This document shows positions 47,021 to 55,254 of a DNA stretch of 64,000 nt, in pieces (position 1 is the first letter of the stretch; each line of letters starts with the position of its first letter). A program made the translations under genes and the position numbers. Source of the DNA: Acidobacteriota bacterium (GTDB lineage: Bacteria > Acidobacteriota > Polarisedimenticolia > J045); NCBI GenBank assembly GCA_030949985.1, contig JAUZRX010000006.1:61723-125722 (forward strand), read 5' to 3'. The notes beneath the pieces are model-generated. The model searched no databases and was not told where the DNA came from. It saw only the letters and a program-made list of their open reading frames with translations.

Positions 47021-47704
47021 ATGAAGAAAAAGAGCGCGTTCCTACTGACCATCCTGGCAGCCGTGCTGTGGACCGTGATGGTGGCCCCGGTTCTGGCCAA
47101 TGGCGCCGGAAACGGCATCACCAACAGCCCCCACGATTTCTCGAGCGAAGCTTGGAACGATCGTGGCGAGATCTGCCGCGTCTGCCACGTTCCCCACGAT
47201 CACGGCCGCACCCGTGGACTCGAGGGGCTTCTGTGGAACCATGCACTGTCCACGGCGAGCTACACGATGTACTCCTCTTCGACGCTCGATGGCGCCGCCG
47301 ACGCCCAGCCGACGGGCATCACCAAGATGTGCCTCGGCTGCCATGACGGCACCGTCGCCATCGACGATTTCGACAACCACAATGGCGGCACCAACTTTAT
47401 CGGCACGGGGGACCAGATTCCGCAGCTCAGCGATGGCGGAAACCCGGACCTGCGCGCCACGCACCCCATCTCGATCGTCTATGACACCGCCGACACGGGC
47501 CTGCATCCGACTTCCAACACCATGGGTGGATCGGGTACGATTGCCGACGTTCTGGAGGCTGGTAAGGTCCAGTGTCACAGCTGTCACGACGTCCATGACG
47601 CGCCCGGCGAGGCCGTCGCCAACACGCACCTGCTGCGCGTGGCCCAGACGACCAGCCAGGGCGGCAACCCCTCGGGGCTTTGCCTGACCTGTCACGACAA
47701 GTAG
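47021..47704 (+). CDS. secreted tetraheme cytochrome c, possible OmcE-like filament subunit
   Basis: 227 residues. The signal peptide is about 1-26 (cut after VLA). Four CxxCH sites lie at about 52-56, 104-108, 185-189 and 221-225; further histidines (HVPH, NSPHDF, LWNH, THPI, DVHD) could be distal ligands. Size and heme number match the OmcE type of extracellular cytochrome filament subunit, and the wide spacing with a long Ser/Thr-rich loop region fits; this remains inference. The gene has GGAG at good spacing. It is followed by a strong hairpin, so it may be transcribed in excess over the rest of the cluster. It aligns with the first 205 residues of the 12-heme cytochrome further down. Confidence 0.9.
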   Translation: MKKKSAFLLTILAAVLWTVMVAPVLANGAGNGITNSPHDFSSEAWNDRGEICRVCHVPHDHGRTRGLEGLLWNHALSTASYTMYSSSTLDGAADAQPTGITKMCLGCHDGTVAIDDFDNHNGGTNFIGTGDQIPQLSDGGNPDLRATHPISIVYDTADTGLHPTSNTMGGSGTIADVLEAGKVQCHSCHDVHDAPGEAVANTHLLRVAQTTSQGGNPSGLCLTCHDK

Positions 47705-47731
47705 CGCGGGGCCGGCAAAGCACGTGTCTTC

Positions 47732-47784
47732 CCACACCGGGGACAGGCCGGGGGTATTCTCTCCCCGGCCTGTCGTTTGTGTGG
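47732..47784 (+). terminator. strong hairpin after the tetraheme cytochrome gene (terminator or attenuator)
   Basis: A perfect 12-bp stem, 47742-47753 with 47763-47774, has a 9-base loop. It is extended by CCACAC/GTGTGG (47732-47737/47779-47784) and has GTTT at its 3' foot. It stands 28 bases after the cytochrome stop and ends 29 bases before the NHL gene. Partial read-through would give more tetraheme cytochrome than conduit proteins. Confidence 0.65.
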
Positions 47785-47812
47785 GGCCGGTGGATTTGCG
47801 AGGAGATTGATG

Positions 47813-48961
47813 ATGAAGGCTGCGTTCCCGTCTGGACTGGTCATCGCTGTGCTTGCTTTCGGCCTGCTGGCGCTCGCGGGTTGCTCGCCGGCAGGCAAGG
47901 CACCCCCGGTCTCGGGACCGGCCTTCTTCCCGCCACCGCCGGACGCCCCGCGGCTCCAGTTCCTCACGGCGATCACCAGCGACGCCGATCTGCCGGGCGC
48001 TCGTCGCGGCCTGTCGGCGGTGCTGCTGGGTGGCAAGCCGCTGAAGGAACTCACCCGGCCCCGGGGCATCGCCGTCCATGACGGTGTCATCTTCATCGCG
48101 GATTCGAGCCTGCGCACCGTGATCAAGATCGATCTGGCCGCCGGCCTCTTCGATCACATCGACGACAAGGGGGGGGGCAAGCTGGCCGGTCCGTCGGGGC
48201 TGGCCTTCGCCGATGACGGTACCCTCTACGTGGCCGACGTCATGCGCCGCCAGGTGATGGTCTATGCCCCGGGTGACCAGCACTTCCTGACGGCCATCGG
48301 TGACCCCGAGACGCTGCGCCCCACCGATGTGGCGGTTCGCGGCGACCGGCTGTACGTCTCCGATATCCATGATCACGAGATCGAGGTCTACGATCGCCTG
48401 AAGCTCAAGCGGGTCGGTACCATCGGCGGCGAGGGCAGCTCTCCGGGCACTTTCAAGTATCCCTCCTTTCTCACCATCGGCGCCGACGGCGCACTCTATG
48501 TTTGCGACAGCATGAATTTCCGGGTGCAGAAGCTCACCCCCGAGGGTGAGTTCCTCGCCAGCTACGGGTCGGCGGGAGACTGGACCGGCAACCTGGCCCG
48601 CCCGAAGGGGATTGCCGTCGACGAGGACGGCTTGCTGCACGTTCTCGATGCGGCGTTCGAGAACGCCCAGATCTTTCTTCCCGATGGACAACCCGCGACG
48701 GTCTATGGCGGGTACGGTAACTTCGAGGGGCACATGTACCTGCCCTTCGAGATCACTCTCGACACGAGCTTGCTGCCTTACTTCCGCGCCAGGATCGATC
48801 CGCGCATCATTCCCCGCTATCTCGTGCTGGTGACCAACCAGGCCGGGCCCCACAAGCTCAATATCTATGCTTTTGGAGAGCCGGCTGGAGGCGCCGGTCA
48901 GCCTGCCGAGGAAGGTGCGGGGGAGACGGTAGAGGCGGCCGAGACAGAGACCCACCCGTGA
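47813..48961 (+). CDS. NHL-repeat beta-propeller lipoprotein (first of two)
   Basis: About 382 residues from ATG 47813 (AGGAG seven bases upstream; ATG 47810 is equally in frame). The signal peptide ends in LALAGC, a good lipobox, so it is a lipoprotein. Six NHL-type blades follow, each with a P-x-G/x-(I/L)A-(V/F) start and a LYVADxxxxRV end. Examples are RPRGIAV, GPSGLAFADDGTLYVAD and YVCDSMNFRVQKL. The C-terminal 40 residues are an acidic Ala/Glu/Gly tail. It overlaps the pentaheme cytochrome by 4 bp. Function is unknown; NHL propellers bind proteins, so a scaffold for the conduit is plausible. Confidence 0.85.
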   Translation: MKAAFPSGLVIAVLAFGLLALAGCSPAGKAPPVSGPAFFPPPPDAPRLQFLTAITSDADLPGARRGLSAVLLGGKPLKELTRPRGIAVHDGVIFIADSSLRTVIKIDLAAGLFDHIDDKGGGKLAGPSGLAFADDGTLYVADVMRRQVMVYAPGDQHFLTAIGDPETLRPTDVAVRGDRLYVSDIHDHEIEVYDRLKLKRVGTIGGEGSSPGTFKYPSFLTIGADGALYVCDSMNFRVQKLTPEGEFLASYGSAGDWTGNLARPKGIAVDEDGLLHVLDAAFENAQIFLPDGQPATVYGGYGNFEGHMYLPFEITLDTSLLPYFRARIDPRIIPRYLVLVTNQAGPHKLNIYAFGEPAGGAGQPAEEGAGETVEAAETETHP

Positions 48962-49581
48962 ATTCACCGGGCTCCGGACGCAGGGGAGCTTTGGCTCTTT
49001 TGCTGACGGTTTGCCTGCTCGGCGCTGCTTGCAGCCGGGAGGGGCGGGTCAAGCTTCTCGAGGCGCTCTTCGACGATCCCCCCAGCCGCCGGGCCGCCCG
49101 CCAGGAGGAAGCCCGAAAGGAAGAAACGGCGGCGCCCCGACCGGCCGTGCCGAAGCCGGCTTCCCGTCGCCGCCCGGTCTGGGAGGGAAGCACCCATGGC
49201 CCCTACGCGGCCCGGCTCTGCCAGCAGTGTCACGCCGGGCAGGGTGAGAATCCGGCCCCCGGCGCGGGAGCGGCGCGTCTGCGCCTGTCGCGGCGGGAAC
49301 TGTGCCTGCGCTGTCACGGGGAGTCGCTCGGCCTGTTGAACCCGCTGCCGGCGGGCAGACGTCCGCACGGCCCGGTGGCCGCCGGGGAGTGCATGGCCTG
49401 TCATCTCCCCCATCGCAGCCGCCAGCCCATGCTGCTACGGGGCGAAGTGGTGGGCCTCTGCACGACCTGCCATCGGCCGGCCTATCTCGGCGAGAGGCAC
49501 CCCCCCGTCGCGGATGCGGCCTGCGTGACCTGCCACGATCCTCATTTTCCCCTCCCCGCACGAGGAAAGGGGGCATCGTGA
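48958..49581 (+). CDS. pentaheme cytochrome c, probably membrane-anchored
   Basis: 207 residues from GTG 48958, overlapping the NHL stop (GTGA). The hydrophobic N-terminus ends LLGAAC (C25), so a lipoprotein or secreted form is likely. A basic and proline-rich linker (about 35-75) leads to five CxxCH sites (LCQQCH, LCLRCH, ECMACH, LCTTCH, ACVTCH) in the last 120 residues, as in cytochrome c7/c3-like or doubled-CxxCH proteins. Placed directly before the barrel gene and coupled to it, it may be the periplasmic electron feed into the barrel. Confidence 0.88.
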   Translation: MNSPGSGRRGALALLLTVCLLGAACSREGRVKLLEALFDDPPSRRAARQEEARKEETAAPRPAVPKPASRRRPVWEGSTHGPYAARLCQQCHAGQGENPAPGAGAARLRLSRRELCLRCHGESLGLLNPLPAGRRPHGPVAAGECMACHLPHRSRQPMLLRGEVVGLCTTCHRPAYLGERHPPVADAACVTCHDPHFPLPARGKGAS

Positions 49582-51527
49582 GGAGAGGGTGGCTCCGGGG
49601 CGGATTGTGCGCCGCTCTGCTGCTTTTCGTCCCGGCTCTCGCGGCCGCGCAGAGTGCGCGTATCGTCCGGCCGATCCGCGTCCATCTCGGCGAGGGTTAC
49701 CTGGATTTCGGCTACCACCTCGAGCGCGCCAGTCGTCGGCCGGGCCAGTCGGGCCTCGTCAGCGAACAGGTGGAGAGCACCTGGCTGGGCGGTGTCAGTG
49801 CCGACCTCGAAGGGTCTTTCCTGCACCCGAGTTTGCTTCCTTTCTCTCTCGGCGGGACGTTGCGCGTGCGGCGTTCGGACGTGGACGAGACGGCGGGACG
49901 CCTGGCGGGTCGTCAGGACACCAACGACAGCGACTATCGTTTCCGTCTCGGCCTGCTGCCCGGATTCCGCTGGTCCGGCGAAATCGTTGCGACCAGCTTC
50001 GTCCAGGAACTCGATTCTTCCTTCGCCCCCGCGCGCCTGGTGCGCCGGCGCGGCGAGGTGCTGTCGATCCGGCGGAAATCCCGCAGCTGGCCGTTGCGCT
50101 TCCACTGGCGTCGCAGCCGGAACTGGGGCATCAAGGGGGACCCGCGGGACGAACGCAAGAATGACCTGGGCTTTCGGGTCGACCACCGCGGAAAGACGGG
50201 TAGAGTCTCCCTGCTGGCCGAGCGGCTGGACTATTCCGAGATTGCGGCCCGGCAGGATTACGTCACCCATCGCATGAGCGCGGGCTTGTCCTATCGCCCG
50301 GGCGGCACGAACAAAGTGCAGCTGGCGACCAACTTCTACGGCTACGATCGCACGGGAACCTCCACATCGCGCTACCTCCTCGGCAGCGGTTCGGTCGCCG
50401 TTCAGCCCCTGCCGGATCTCCGGCTCAACGCCCTGTTCGAATACCAGTCCCAGGAAGAGGATATCGGCAAGCGGGTCAGCAAGAAGGGCAAGTTCCAGGG
50501 CAGTCACTTGCTCTGGGGTTCGCTGGCGACACGGGTCTATGCCCTGCTCGAGAACCAGGCTCTGCCCCTCGACGGCTCCCTGGACGTGCGGGAGGCGGTG
50601 CTCACTTTCGACTACACCAGGCACCTCGAGGCGGGAGCGCTGATGTTGGGCTGGTCGCGGGGCCGGCGGGCGGAGGAGGAGGCTCTGCCCACCGGAGAGC
50701 GACCGATCACCGAGGATCAGACCTACGAACTCGGTTTCCCGATTCTCCTGGCCCATCCCGACGTGGTTCCCGGTTCGGTGAGCGTGACGGATGCGACGGG
50801 CACAATCGTCTATGTCGAGAATATGGACTACGAAGTCGTCGAACGGGACGGGGTGACGGAAATCGTCGTGGTTCCCGCAGGCGACATCGTTCCCGGACAG
50901 GCCCTGCGCATCAACTACCTGGTGACCTCGGTGCCCGACCTGTCGACCGTGGCCATCTCCCGGAGGGTTTCCGCGGCCTGGCGCGGCACGCGGGGGTTGT
51001 GGCTGCGGGGATCCCGTTTCCAGAAGGACAACCGGCAACTCTCCGGCCTGAGCGACGCGCGCCTGGAGGACCTGGTCGATACCGAGGTGCGTGCCGGCTA
51101 CGACGGCCGGCGCTGGGGCGTTCGCGGGGCCTGGAGAGACCGGCAGAGCAACATCCTCTCCTATGCCAGCAAACAGTTCGGAGCCAACTGGCAGGTGCTC
51201 CGTGGGCGAGCGCTCTCGGTCAACCTCCGCGGGCAGATTCGGCGGACGACGTACCCCGATCGGGTGGACGACACCCGTTCCCGGCTCTTCGGCACGGACG
51301 TCCGGCTGCAATACGGACGCTTGCGGGTGGATCTCGGCCTCGAGCGGTGGAACGAGGTGATTCTAGGGCGCCACGGCCGCTACTTGCAGGGCCGGCTGGT
51401 GGGTCGCTGGCAACTCCGGGCCGTGGAACTGCGCCTGCTATGGTATGTGCGCTACCAGGACGTGGAGCTTTCCGGGGTCGATGATCGTGACGAGGTGCAG
51501 ATCGTAATGAGGAGACGCTTCCGATGA
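49578..51527 (+). CDS. outer-membrane beta-barrel protein of the cytochrome conduit
   Basis: 649 residues from GTG 49578 (GTGA overlap). The signal peptide (about 1-25) is cut at AAAQS. The rest alternates polar and hydrophobic residues in strand-like runs with many Tyr, Trp, Phe and Arg residues, as in porins. About residues 385-460 form a soluble insert (PGSVSVTDATGTIVYVENMDYEV). The chain ends in RRFR. No cysteine-heme motif occurs. By position it is the counterpart of the porin in porin-cytochrome conduits (MtrB or OmbB roles) but I see no sequence similarity to those. Strand count is not determined. Confidence 0.8.
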   Translation: MRRGWLRGGLCAALLLFVPALAAAQSARIVRPIRVHLGEGYLDFGYHLERASRRPGQSGLVSEQVESTWLGGVSADLEGSFLHPSLLPFSLGGTLRVRRSDVDETAGRLAGRQDTNDSDYRFRLGLLPGFRWSGEIVATSFVQELDSSFAPARLVRRRGEVLSIRRKSRSWPLRFHWRRSRNWGIKGDPRDERKNDLGFRVDHRGKTGRVSLLAERLDYSEIAARQDYVTHRMSAGLSYRPGGTNKVQLATNFYGYDRTGTSTSRYLLGSGSVAVQPLPDLRLNALFEYQSQEEDIGKRVSKKGKFQGSHLLWGSLATRVYALLENQALPLDGSLDVREAVLTFDYTRHLEAGALMLGWSRGRRAEEEALPTGERPITEDQTYELGFPILLAHPDVVPGSVSVTDATGTIVYVENMDYEVVERDGVTEIVVVPAGDIVPGQALRINYLVTSVPDLSTVAISRRVSAAWRGTRGLWLRGSRFQKDNRQLSGLSDARLEDLVDTEVRAGYDGRRWGVRGAWRDRQSNILSYASKQFGANWQVLRGRALSVNLRGQIRRTTYPDRVDDTRSRLFGTDVRLQYGRLRVDLGLERWNEVILGRHGRYLQGRLVGRWQLRAVELRLLWYVRYQDVELSGVDDRDEVQIVMRRRFR

Positions 51528-52486
51528 GAGGCATGGGCCTCGCCGCTCTCGTGCTCGCCGCCCTGCTGGGCGGATGCACGTTCGAGGCTGGTCCCACCTT
51601 CGAGCCGGCGGACGGGGAGGCGCTGGTCTGGCCTGCCCCGCCGGAGAAGGCCCGCCTGGCCTGGGCGGGAGAGTACCGCCCGGGCGAGCGGGGTTATCGT
51701 CGGCCCCACGGCCTGGGGACGGGAAGCGACGGCCGACTGTGTATCGCCGATCCGGGGGCGGGCGTGGTGTGGGTCCATGGGCCGGAAGGCAAGGTTCGGC
51801 ACGTGGGTTCGGGCAAGCTGAACACACCGGTCGATTGCGCCTTCGTCGGGTCGGATCTTCTCGTCGTCAGCGACTCGATGGCCGGTCGCCTGGTGGCCTT
51901 CGACGTCCGTGGGCGTGTGGCCTGGCGCAGCGCCGAGGGCGCGCTGGCCCGCCCGGCGGGTCTGGCCGTCGATACCGAGCGGCAGCGTATCGTCGTCTGT
52001 GACGTGACCCGGCACGCATTGGCGCTCGTCGACTACGCCGGTGCCGTGACCGCCTCGCTCGGGGGGCGGGGCGCGGAGGAGGGGCGGTTCAACTTTCCCA
52101 CCGATGTGGCCATTGGGCCGTGGGGTCGTTTGTACGTCGTGGACGCCATGAACTTCCGCATCCAGGTGCTCGACGCCGAGGGGAAGAGCCGGCAGGTTTT
52201 CGGTGTCGCGGGGGACGGCCCGGGAACCTTCCATCGTCCCCGGGGCGTGGCCGTCGACCGGCTCGGGAGAATCTACGTCAGCGACGCCTTGTTTGACGTG
52301 ATCCAGATCTTCGACGGCCAGGGCCGACTGCTGATGGCCCTCGGGCAACGTGGTCACGGGGCCGGGGAGTTCTGGATGCCTGCCGGCGTTACGGTCGAGG
52401 AGGGTCGTCGTCTGCTTGTGGCCGACGCCTACAATCGCAGGGTTCAGGTTTTCCAACTTCTAGCAGCCACTGAGGAGCAGCCATGA
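51524..52486 (+). CDS. NHL-repeat beta-propeller lipoprotein (second of two)
   Basis: 320 residues, overlapping the barrel gene by 4 bp. The lipobox is LLGGC (C18). Six NHL blades are present (for example RPAGLAVD, LYVVDAMNFRIQVLDAEG, RPRGVAVDRLGRIYVSD and LVADAYNRRVQVF). The blade containing AMNFRIQVLDAEG matches SMNFRVQKLTPEG of the first NHL gene, so the two are paralogous. It may attach to the opposite side of the membrane or to a different cytochrome. It overlaps the 12-heme cytochrome gene by 4 bp. Confidence 0.85.
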   Translation: MRGMGLAALVLAALLGGCTFEAGPTFEPADGEALVWPAPPEKARLAWAGEYRPGERGYRRPHGLGTGSDGRLCIADPGAGVVWVHGPEGKVRHVGSGKLNTPVDCAFVGSDLLVVSDSMAGRLVAFDVRGRVAWRSAEGALARPAGLAVDTERQRIVVCDVTRHALALVDYAGAVTASLGGRGAEEGRFNFPTDVAIGPWGRLYVVDAMNFRIQVLDAEGKSRQVFGVAGDGPGTFHRPRGVAVDRLGRIYVSDALFDVIQIFDGQGRLLMALGQRGHGAGEFWMPAGVTVEEGRRLLVADAYNRRVQVFQLLAATEEQP

Positions 52487-54174
52487 ACTCTCGAAGGGTC
52501 ATCTTCGGGATCATCGCCCTGGTCGGAGTGAATTCCTGGGCCGGTATCGAGAATACCGTTCACAACCTGGGAACGAGCGGGCCCGGGCAGGTCAAAGCCT
52601 TGACCGAAGAGCGGATCTGCATTTTCTGCCACGCACCGCACCGTGCGACGACCCGCGCCCCCTTGTGGAATCGCAACGACAGCCGGGCGAGCTATCTGCT
52701 CTACGACAGTCCGACTCTCGACGCCCAGCCGGGACAGCCCACCGGTGCGACCCGGATGTGCCTGTCCTGTCACGACGGCACGGTGGCCCTGGGTGACGTC
52801 GTCTCCGAACCCAGCGAAATCGCCTTTCCCGCCGGGCACCGGATGCTGGATCCGTCGACCGGCAGTCTCGAGACCGACCTGGGCGATGATCACCCGGTGT
52901 CGTTCCTCTACGACGACAACCTGGCCGGTTTGGATCCGGAACTGAAAAGCCCCGCGGCGATCGATCCGCCCGTCACCCTCGATGCCAATGGAGAGATGCA
53001 GTGCACCGCCTGCCATGATCCCCACGACAACAGCTACGGGAATTTCCTCGTGACCTCCAACTACCAGGCGGGCCTCTGCCTTTCCTGCCACGTCAAGACC
53101 AACTGGGACAGCAGCCAGCATGCCACGTCCACGGCGGGGTGGAACGGGTCCCCTCCCGACCCCTGGCCGGAGTCGGACGAGACCAGCGTCGTCGCCAACG
53201 GTTGTCGAAACTGCCACGATCCTCATTCGGCGGCTCAGCCGCGATGGATCAATCAGCGGAACGAGGAAGACACCTGCCTGGCCTGCCACAACATGAACGT
53301 GGCCAGTGACAACACCGAGGCCGAGTTCGGCCAGCCGTACAGGCACCCGGTCACCCTGACCAGCGGCGTGCACGATCCCGAGGAAGATCCGCTGACCGCT
53401 CCTCGGCACGTGGAGTGCACGGATTGTCACAATCCTCACCAGGTGGCGCCGCCGGGGGGTGTTTCCGCCCCGACGGCTTCGGGGGCCCTCCGTGGCGTCA
53501 GCGGCATCGACGTGGGAGGGAATCCCGTCGATCCGGTGAACTTCGAGTACGAAGTCTGTTTCAAGTGTCATGGAGATGGGACCAACGCCGGCGAGACGGT
53601 TCCGCGCACCGCGGGAGAAGTCAACACGCGGCTGGAGTTCGCGACGGATGCGATCTCGTTTCACCCGATCACCCAGGCGGGGAGGAACCCCAGCGTGCCC
53701 TCCCTGGTACAGAACCTGGACGAAAACAGCGTGATCTATTGCCGGAGCTGCCACTCTTCGAACCTGACCGACGGGCAGTCCTTCGACGGCGGCGGGCCCC
53801 ATGGAAGTCAGTACCGGTTCCTGCTGCGGAAGAACTACGAGATCGCGGATTTCACCCAGGAAAGCGCCACCGCCTACGAACTGTGCTACATGTGCCACGT
53901 CAGGAGTGTCATTCTCGGCAAGAAGACCAGCGGCTTCAAAGAACACCGCAAGCACATCGTCGGTGAGGACAGTCCCTGTTCGGCCTGCCACGACCCCCAC
54001 GGCATTGCCGCGAGCCGGGGAACGACCACGGGCAACAGTCACCTGATCAGCTTCGATACCACCATCGTCTTTCCCAACAAGAAGGGCGAACTGCGCTTCG
54101 AGGATCGAGGGTATCGGCGAGGCTCTTGCTTCCTCAGTTGCCATGGAGAAGATCATGACGACAAGAACTACTGA
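52483..54174 (+). CDS. dodecaheme cytochrome c
   Basis: 563 residues. A short signal peptide (about 1-20, cut near SWA) has no lipobox. It has eleven CxxCH sites and a twelfth of the form CFLSCH near the C-terminus. The first four hemes (about 46-50, 93-97, 174-178, 199-203) lie in a module that parallels the tetraheme cytochrome. Later sites include CRNCHDPH, CLACH, CTDCHNPH, CFKCH, CRSCH, CYMCH and CSACHDPH. Alternating CxxCHDPH pairs recall doubled-CxxCH cytochromes. Likely an outer-face or periplasmic electron carrier; no enzyme motif is seen. It overlaps the next gene. Confidence 0.92.
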   Translation: MNSRRVIFGIIALVGVNSWAGIENTVHNLGTSGPGQVKALTEERICIFCHAPHRATTRAPLWNRNDSRASYLLYDSPTLDAQPGQPTGATRMCLSCHDGTVALGDVVSEPSEIAFPAGHRMLDPSTGSLETDLGDDHPVSFLYDDNLAGLDPELKSPAAIDPPVTLDANGEMQCTACHDPHDNSYGNFLVTSNYQAGLCLSCHVKTNWDSSQHATSTAGWNGSPPDPWPESDETSVVANGCRNCHDPHSAAQPRWINQRNEEDTCLACHNMNVASDNTEAEFGQPYRHPVTLTSGVHDPEEDPLTAPRHVECTDCHNPHQVAPPGGVSAPTASGALRGVSGIDVGGNPVDPVNFEYEVCFKCHGDGTNAGETVPRTAGEVNTRLEFATDAISFHPITQAGRNPSVPSLVQNLDENSVIYCRSCHSSNLTDGQSFDGGGPHGSQYRFLLRKNYEIADFTQESATAYELCYMCHVRSVILGKKTSGFKEHRKHIVGEDSPCSACHDPHGIAASRGTTTGNSHLISFDTTIVFPNKKGELRFEDRGYRRGSCFLSCHGEDHDDKNY

Positions 54175-55081
54175 GCGACGTGTGGCGCTCGTTCTGTCGC
54201 TGCTGCTCGTCGGCGTCGTCCTGTCCGTTACCCCGTCAGGGGCGGAAGAAGGCGATGCGCAGAGCTGTCTCGAATGTCACGAGGACATGATCGCCGCCAA
54301 GGTCGTCCATGACCCGGCGGGAGAGGGGAGTTGCGACATCTGTCATGAAGGCGACGCCGAGGAGCACGACTTCACCCTGCCCGATCCGGTCGGCGAGGCC
54401 TGTTCGATGTGTCATGACATCGGCGGCGCTTCAGGGGCCGTGCACGGACCGGTGAAGGCGGGACAGTGCACGGCCTGTCACAACCCTCATGCCTCGGAGC
54501 AGGAGAAACTGCTGCTGGCGGAGGGTGAGGCGTTGTGCTGGCGCTGCCATGGCAGAACCCAGAAGCGGGAAGGACGACAAGGTGTCGTGGAGAACATTCG
54601 CAAGGTGATCGCGGAGGCCGCCGTCTCCCATGACGCTCTCGAGATGGGCTGTCAGGAGTGCCATCCGGCCCACGATTCCGAAGAGCAGGGACTGTTCACC
54701 ATGAGTTTTCCAGCGGGTCCTTACGCGAGGGGATTCGACGGCTCCTACGACCTGTGCATGGCCTGTCACGACGAGAGCTTGATCGTCGATCCCCAATCCC
54801 TGGAGACCGGTTTCCGCGACGGCGAGAAGAACCTGCACACGGTGCACGTCGTGCGCGAGAAGTCTCGCAGTTGCGCCCTGTGCCACTCGCCCCACGGTGG
54901 TGGTGACCACCTGCTGCGCAAGGATGTCCGCTTCGGCCAGTGGTTGCTGCCCATCGGCTACGAGCCCAGCGAGACCGGTGGGACCTGTACGACAGCCTGC
55001 CACGAGACCCGGGTCTACGACCGCAGCGTACCGCCCCCAGTGCTGGACAGCGGATCGAACGAACAGGAGAAAGCCAGGTAG
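54155..55081 (+). CDS. nonaheme cytochrome c
   Basis: 308 residues from ATG 54155, with GGAG at good spacing and 20 bp overlap with the 12-heme gene; an in-frame ATG at 54143 is possible. The signal peptide is about 1-30. Eight CxxCH sites and one CTTACH (CxxxCH) near the C-terminus give nine hemes. The N-terminal sites are closely spaced (CLECH, CDICH, CSMCH, CTACH), as in MtrA or OmaB-like decaheme and octaheme carriers, and the size is also similar. It is therefore a candidate for the protein that sits in or near the barrel. The C-terminal tail is acidic. Confidence 0.9.
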   Translation: MTTRTTERRVALVLSLLLVGVVLSVTPSGAEEGDAQSCLECHEDMIAAKVVHDPAGEGSCDICHEGDAEEHDFTLPDPVGEACSMCHDIGGASGAVHGPVKAGQCTACHNPHASEQEKLLLAEGEALCWRCHGRTQKREGRQGVVENIRKVIAEAAVSHDALEMGCQECHPAHDSEEQGLFTMSFPAGPYARGFDGSYDLCMACHDESLIVDPQSLETGFRDGEKNLHTVHVVREKSRSCALCHSPHGGGDHLLRKDVRFGQWLLPIGYEPSETGGTCTTACHETRVYDRSVPPPVLDSGSNEQEKAR

Positions 55082-55254
55082 GACGCTCCCGATCGAGTCC
55101 CTTTGCGCGGTGCCGAGGGCGGGCCCTATCTTCCTCGTCGGCCCGTCGCGGCGGGCTTTGCGTGGGGATCGGAGTCGGGGATGGCCGCCAGGGCGGCGCG
55201 CCCGCGTGCGGGTCGGCGGCGCCAGGCATCGGTCTCTCCCCGCGGGGACTGCCC

